Source: Dehalococcoidia bacterium (GTDB taxonomy: Bacteria > Chloroflexota > Dehalococcoidia > Dehalococcoidales > W498). Taken from it: a DNA stretch of 34,189 nucleotides. The DNA lies in contig DUFC01000012.1 in NCBI GenBank assembly GCA_011191875.1, forward strand, positions 1 to 34,189, in the 5' to 3' direction. Both the position numbers and the translations under genes were made by a program. Below, piece by piece: positions 32,185 to 34,189 of this stretch; the stretch's first letter is position 1, and each line of letters opens with the position of its first letter. The notes beneath the pieces are model-generated. The model was not told the origin of the DNA, did no database searches, and saw nothing but the letters and a program-made list of their open reading frames with translations.

Positions 32185-33240
32185 TTATAAGCCAAATTCA
32201 TCCTTAAGTATTTCTGAAAGTATCCCCAGATAGGCAAATGCCCTTTCAACGAGGCTTTCTTCAATGCTGGAAATCTGGGAGCCCTCCGCACTCTGGCTTA
32301 TAACCTCGTCTACCGCACCAACCTGCCCTATATTTTTAAGACAGCATCTGGCTGGAGCAATTAACGCCTGCTTGGCAATCTGCTTTGTCGATAAACCACT
32401 ATGCCGGGATACCACCTCCCAGTAACCTGACAGCAGCTTAGATAGCGTTTCCGGTGTCTCCTTAGCCCGGCTTGAGGAATCAGTGGGCACAATGCCCCAG
32501 GAGATAACACCACCGCTTCTTAGAAATTCGGCTACGGTGCTGGTATATCCTTTAGGCATAAACTCTAATTGATAGGCGTCGAAGGATAGAAGCTCGATTC
32601 CCAGTCCTAACAGATATGGCAGGTTAACCTTGGCACAAAGGTGTAGTGCTTTAGGACCTTCTAGTCCATCCATGAAATCCCCGTAATCTTTCCTGGCTTG
32701 GACATCGTTATAGCCAGATAGTCCGCTGAAGACCCAGCCAAGACCTGGCTCGTCCAGCCAGACAAAGGCGTTATGATTTCTCTCCTTAAGCTCACGGTAC
32801 TGGATGTTTGCCTTCCTCTGAATGAAGTCGAATAGGATAGTCCTCGTTTCATCGTTGTAAATGATTGGCTTGTTGCCCTCATCCAGAATCTTGAATCCGA
32901 AGCTTACCGGCCCAGTTAGCTGTCCCCTGATGGCGTGGTAGCCTTCAAGTTCATTGGCTAAGAATTTATGATAAACTACTGAATAGTCCCGGCTGATGGT
33001 AAAAATATCAGGCTCATCCATTTTCTGAGAATAACCCGCAAGTTCCCGTTCAAACCCAGCAGTATCGAAGCTGATTCTTTTATCCTCAGGGTCGACAGCT
33101 ATCCCGGGAAAGTTTTGTGATACCTGGGCATACATATCCTCATAGAAGTTTATGTTAGGGAGCTGTGGCCAAAATGGGATATCCAAGCTGAGACTCAGTC
33201 TGAGGGCTTTTTCAATATCGGTGTGAGGCATGATGCCCAT
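32185..33240 (-). CDS. MetE-like (cobalamin-independent methionine synthase fold) methyltransferase
   Basis: The protein looks like the C-terminal catalytic half of MetE, which moves a methyl group to homocysteine with zinc. Seen: 'RGQLTGPVSFGF' near 104-115, 'HLCAKVNLPYLLGLGIEL' near 199-216 with the H-x-C zinc pair, 'GGVISWGIVPTD' near 243-254, and 'ALIAPARCCLKNIG' near 291-304 with the last zinc Cys. The Glu expected in the third site seems to be Asp ('LLSFDAYQ'). With no N-terminal half, it resembles short 'core' MetE proteins, some of which use methylcobalamin or other donors; the donor here is unknown. ATG at 33240 is the first standard start after an in-frame TAA at 33303-33301; conserved-looking sequence extends upstream of it, so the N-terminus given is probably too short. 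sbcD lies just upstream. Confidence 0.72.
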   Translation of the reverse strand: MGIMPHTDIEKALRLSLSLDIPFWPQLPNINFYEDMYAQVSQNFPGIAVDPEDKRISFDTAGFERELAGYSQKMDEPDIFTISRDYSVVYHKFLANELEGYHAIRGQLTGPVSFGFKILDEGNKPIIYNDETRTILFDFIQRKANIQYRELKERNHNAFVWLDEPGLGWVFSGLSGYNDVQARKDYGDFMDGLEGPKALHLCAKVNLPYLLGLGIELLSFDAYQLEFMPKGYTSTVAEFLRSGGVISWGIVPTDSSSRAKETPETLSKLLSGYWEVVSRHSGLSTKQIAKQALIAPARCCLKNIGQVGAVDEVISQSAEGSQISSIEESLVERAFAYLGILSEILKDEFGL

Positions 33241-33324
33241 AGCGGTGGTTTTGCATCTTGCATCCAGTTCTATGTTAACCTCCGGGTAAAAATTAAATTC
33301 TTAACGCTTTTCTCTTCCCAGCAT
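33241..33324 (-). pseudogene. interrupted N-terminal coding region of the MetE-like gene (TAA at codon 8)
   Basis: From ATG at 33324 the frame reads 'MLGREKR', stop (33303-33301), then 'EFNFYPEVNIELDARCKTTA' leading in phase into the ATG at 33240. The last part ('ELDARCKTTAMGIMPHTD') looks like the conserved start of this protein family. The ATG at 33324 is 13 bases after the sbcD stop, a normal operon spacing. Possible rescue starts after the stop are CTG at 33267 or ATA at 33273, both downstream of GGAGG (33283-33279). Confidence 0.65.
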
Positions 33325-33337
33325 TTTAATCGCTTTA

Positions 33338-34189
33338 TCACTGTTTATTTTTTTGCTCCTGTATTAGCTTTTCACCATACTCAAGCAGGAGCCCGGTTCG
33401 TTCCGGGGTTAGCTTCTTTGACTGAAGATAGGCTTTCAAGGCTTCAAGAGGGGTTATTTCTTCGGCTGTCCACTTGCCCAGCCTGAGGCGTGTCTCTCGC
33501 TGTATATCCTTAGCAACGGTAAAATAGTGAGCCTCCTTGGCCGCATCCCTGATGTCACTATCCCTAAATAAGCCCTCACTCTGCTCCCATAGGTTAATCC
33601 TTAGTCGGACAACGGCATCTCTAATCTTGTCCTCTTGCTCAACAATAGCCCTGAGCACGGTTGCTGTCGGGTCAGTATCTTGTGGCTCAATATCAATATT
33701 GATAGTAAGAAAGCAGCGCCCAGTTACTGGGTGAAAGTCAAAGGAGACCTGTCTTTTACCTGTTTCCTTATCCGATTCAATCTCTACCAGGTAGAAGCCC
33801 TTGTCGTCTTCTTCCTCACTGAAATCTATCCGCTCCAGGCTACCGGAGTAAACTACCGGTGGATTATGGGACAAGACCTGGCGCCTATGAATATGACCTA
33901 AGGCGATATAATCAAAAGCAGGATTAGCCACATTACTTAGTAACAAAGCGTGCTCTTGCCCGATGGTCATTAACCTCTCTGAGCCAACCTTGGCTCCGGA
34001 GACCCAGACATGAGCGGCTAGTATGGACGGTAGCCTGGGGTCAAGCTTTAAGATATTGGCAGCAATAACATTGGTTAACACCTGCTGTAATTTTTGATTG
34101 ATCTGCTCCAAGCTAAGGTTCTTAGTCTCCTCTTTGCTTAATATGGCACTGCGTCTTAGCCAGGGCAGGGAGACTATTTGAATAGTACC
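33338..34189 (-). CDS. SbcD/Mre11-type DNA exonuclease, 3' part (5' end outside window)
   Basis: SbcD/Mre11 is the nuclease of the complex that trims DNA ends and hairpins together with the SbcC/Rad50 ATPase. The frame is open to the right edge ('IQIVSLPWLRRSAIL' at the edge is typical of the middle of the family), so about the first 130-150 residues are missing. The visible part has the nuclease metal motifs 'ILAAHVWVSGAKVG' and 'YIALGHIHRRQVL', then 'VVYSGSLERIDFSEEEDDKG', typical of the capping region, and a helical C-terminal region. The first in-frame TTG at 34111 is not the start. The partner gene is not visible; it could lie 3' of here only if the MetE-like gene were not there, so it is probably elsewhere. 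Confidence 0.9.
   Translation of the reverse strand, partial: GTIQIVSLPWLRRSAILSKEETKNLSLEQINQKLQQVLTNVIAANILKLDPRLPSILAAHVWVSGAKVGSERLMTIGQEHALLLSNVANPAFDYIALGHIHRRQVLSHNPPVVYSGSLERIDFSEEEDDKGFYLVEIESDKETGKRQVSFDFHPVTGRCFLTINIDIEPQDTDPTATVLRAIVEQEDKIRDAVVRLRINLWEQSEGLFRDSDIRDAAKEAHYFTVAKDIQRETRLRLGKWTAEEITPLEALKAYLQSKKLTPERTGLLLEYGEKLIQEQKNKQ

Noticed and set aside
26435-33324. A different genetic code in which TAA is a sense codon
   Set aside because: mutS, argJ, argD, argG and rpe all end with TAA exactly where their families should end, so TAA is a normal stop here.
1-34189. CRISPR arrays, insertion sequences with transposases, rRNA genes, riboswitches
   Set aside because: No regularly spaced repeats, no transposase-like proteins and no rRNA signatures were seen; no leader showed a pattern I could assign to a known riboswitch or T-box, including those before argS and trpS.

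Overview
The window looks like a piece of a bacterial chromosome of moderate GC content, most like a member of the Chloroflexota, probably class Dehalococcoidia. That placement is inference from gene content and protein style: a RecG with a long N-terminal extension, a short MetE-like protein, a fakA-fakB-fakB run, and a CxxC-type L28. No marker here proves it. Both ends cut through genes: mutS on the left and an sbcD/Mre11-type nuclease on the right.

Layout. (1) 1-3090: 3' part of mutS, a convergent FAA-hydrolase-family gene, then a 500-base gene-poor stretch holding a decayed second copy of the mutS tail and an inverted-repeat element. (2) 3093-9129: arginine cluster argJ-argB-argD-argG-argH. 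(3) 9119-15988: rpe, rpmB on the opposite strand, fakA (DAK2), two degV/fakB genes and recG. (4) 16002-19451: a small orphan membrane protein, then argS and trpS. (5) 19679-23905, minus strand: a three-gene unit (small conserved protein, Lrp/AsnC regulator, PLP aminotransferase), a 59-residue Cys-rich protein, gatA and gatC. (6) 24011-26202: NfeD-like protein, holA, DUF72 protein. (7) 26371-28418: an unrecognised, tightly coupled four-gene cassette with its own near-consensus promoter. (8) 28486-31414: purine salvage unit hpt-ade-phosphoribosyltransferase. (9) 31565-34189, minus strand: GyrI-like protein, MetE-like methyltransferase and the sbcD fragment.

How the genes work together. argJ, argB, argD, argG and argH cover most of the route from glutamate to arginine by acetyl transfer; argC and argF/argI must lie elsewhere. 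FakA plus two DegV proteins form a fatty acid kinase that activates free fatty acids as acyl phosphates. Ade makes hypoxanthine and Hpt turns it into IMP, and their genes overlap by two bases. GatC and GatA are two of the three subunits of the tRNA-dependent amidotransferase; gatB is not here.

Most unusual points. The four-gene cassette at 26.4-28.4 kb has no family I recognise, and its first gene carries a TAA at codon 4 behind an excellent promoter and ribosome binding site. The MetE-like gene likewise carries a TAA at codon 8, upstream of conserved-looking sequence. The phosphoribosyltransferase has a perfect ribosome binding site placed before an in-frame ACG rather than an ATG. Three damaged or non-standard starts within 7 kb are either real (reinitiation, rare start codons, young mutations) or sequencing errors. 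A relic of the mutS 3' end beyond the FAA-hydrolase gene, and two families of dispersed intergenic inverted repeats, are the main structural oddities.
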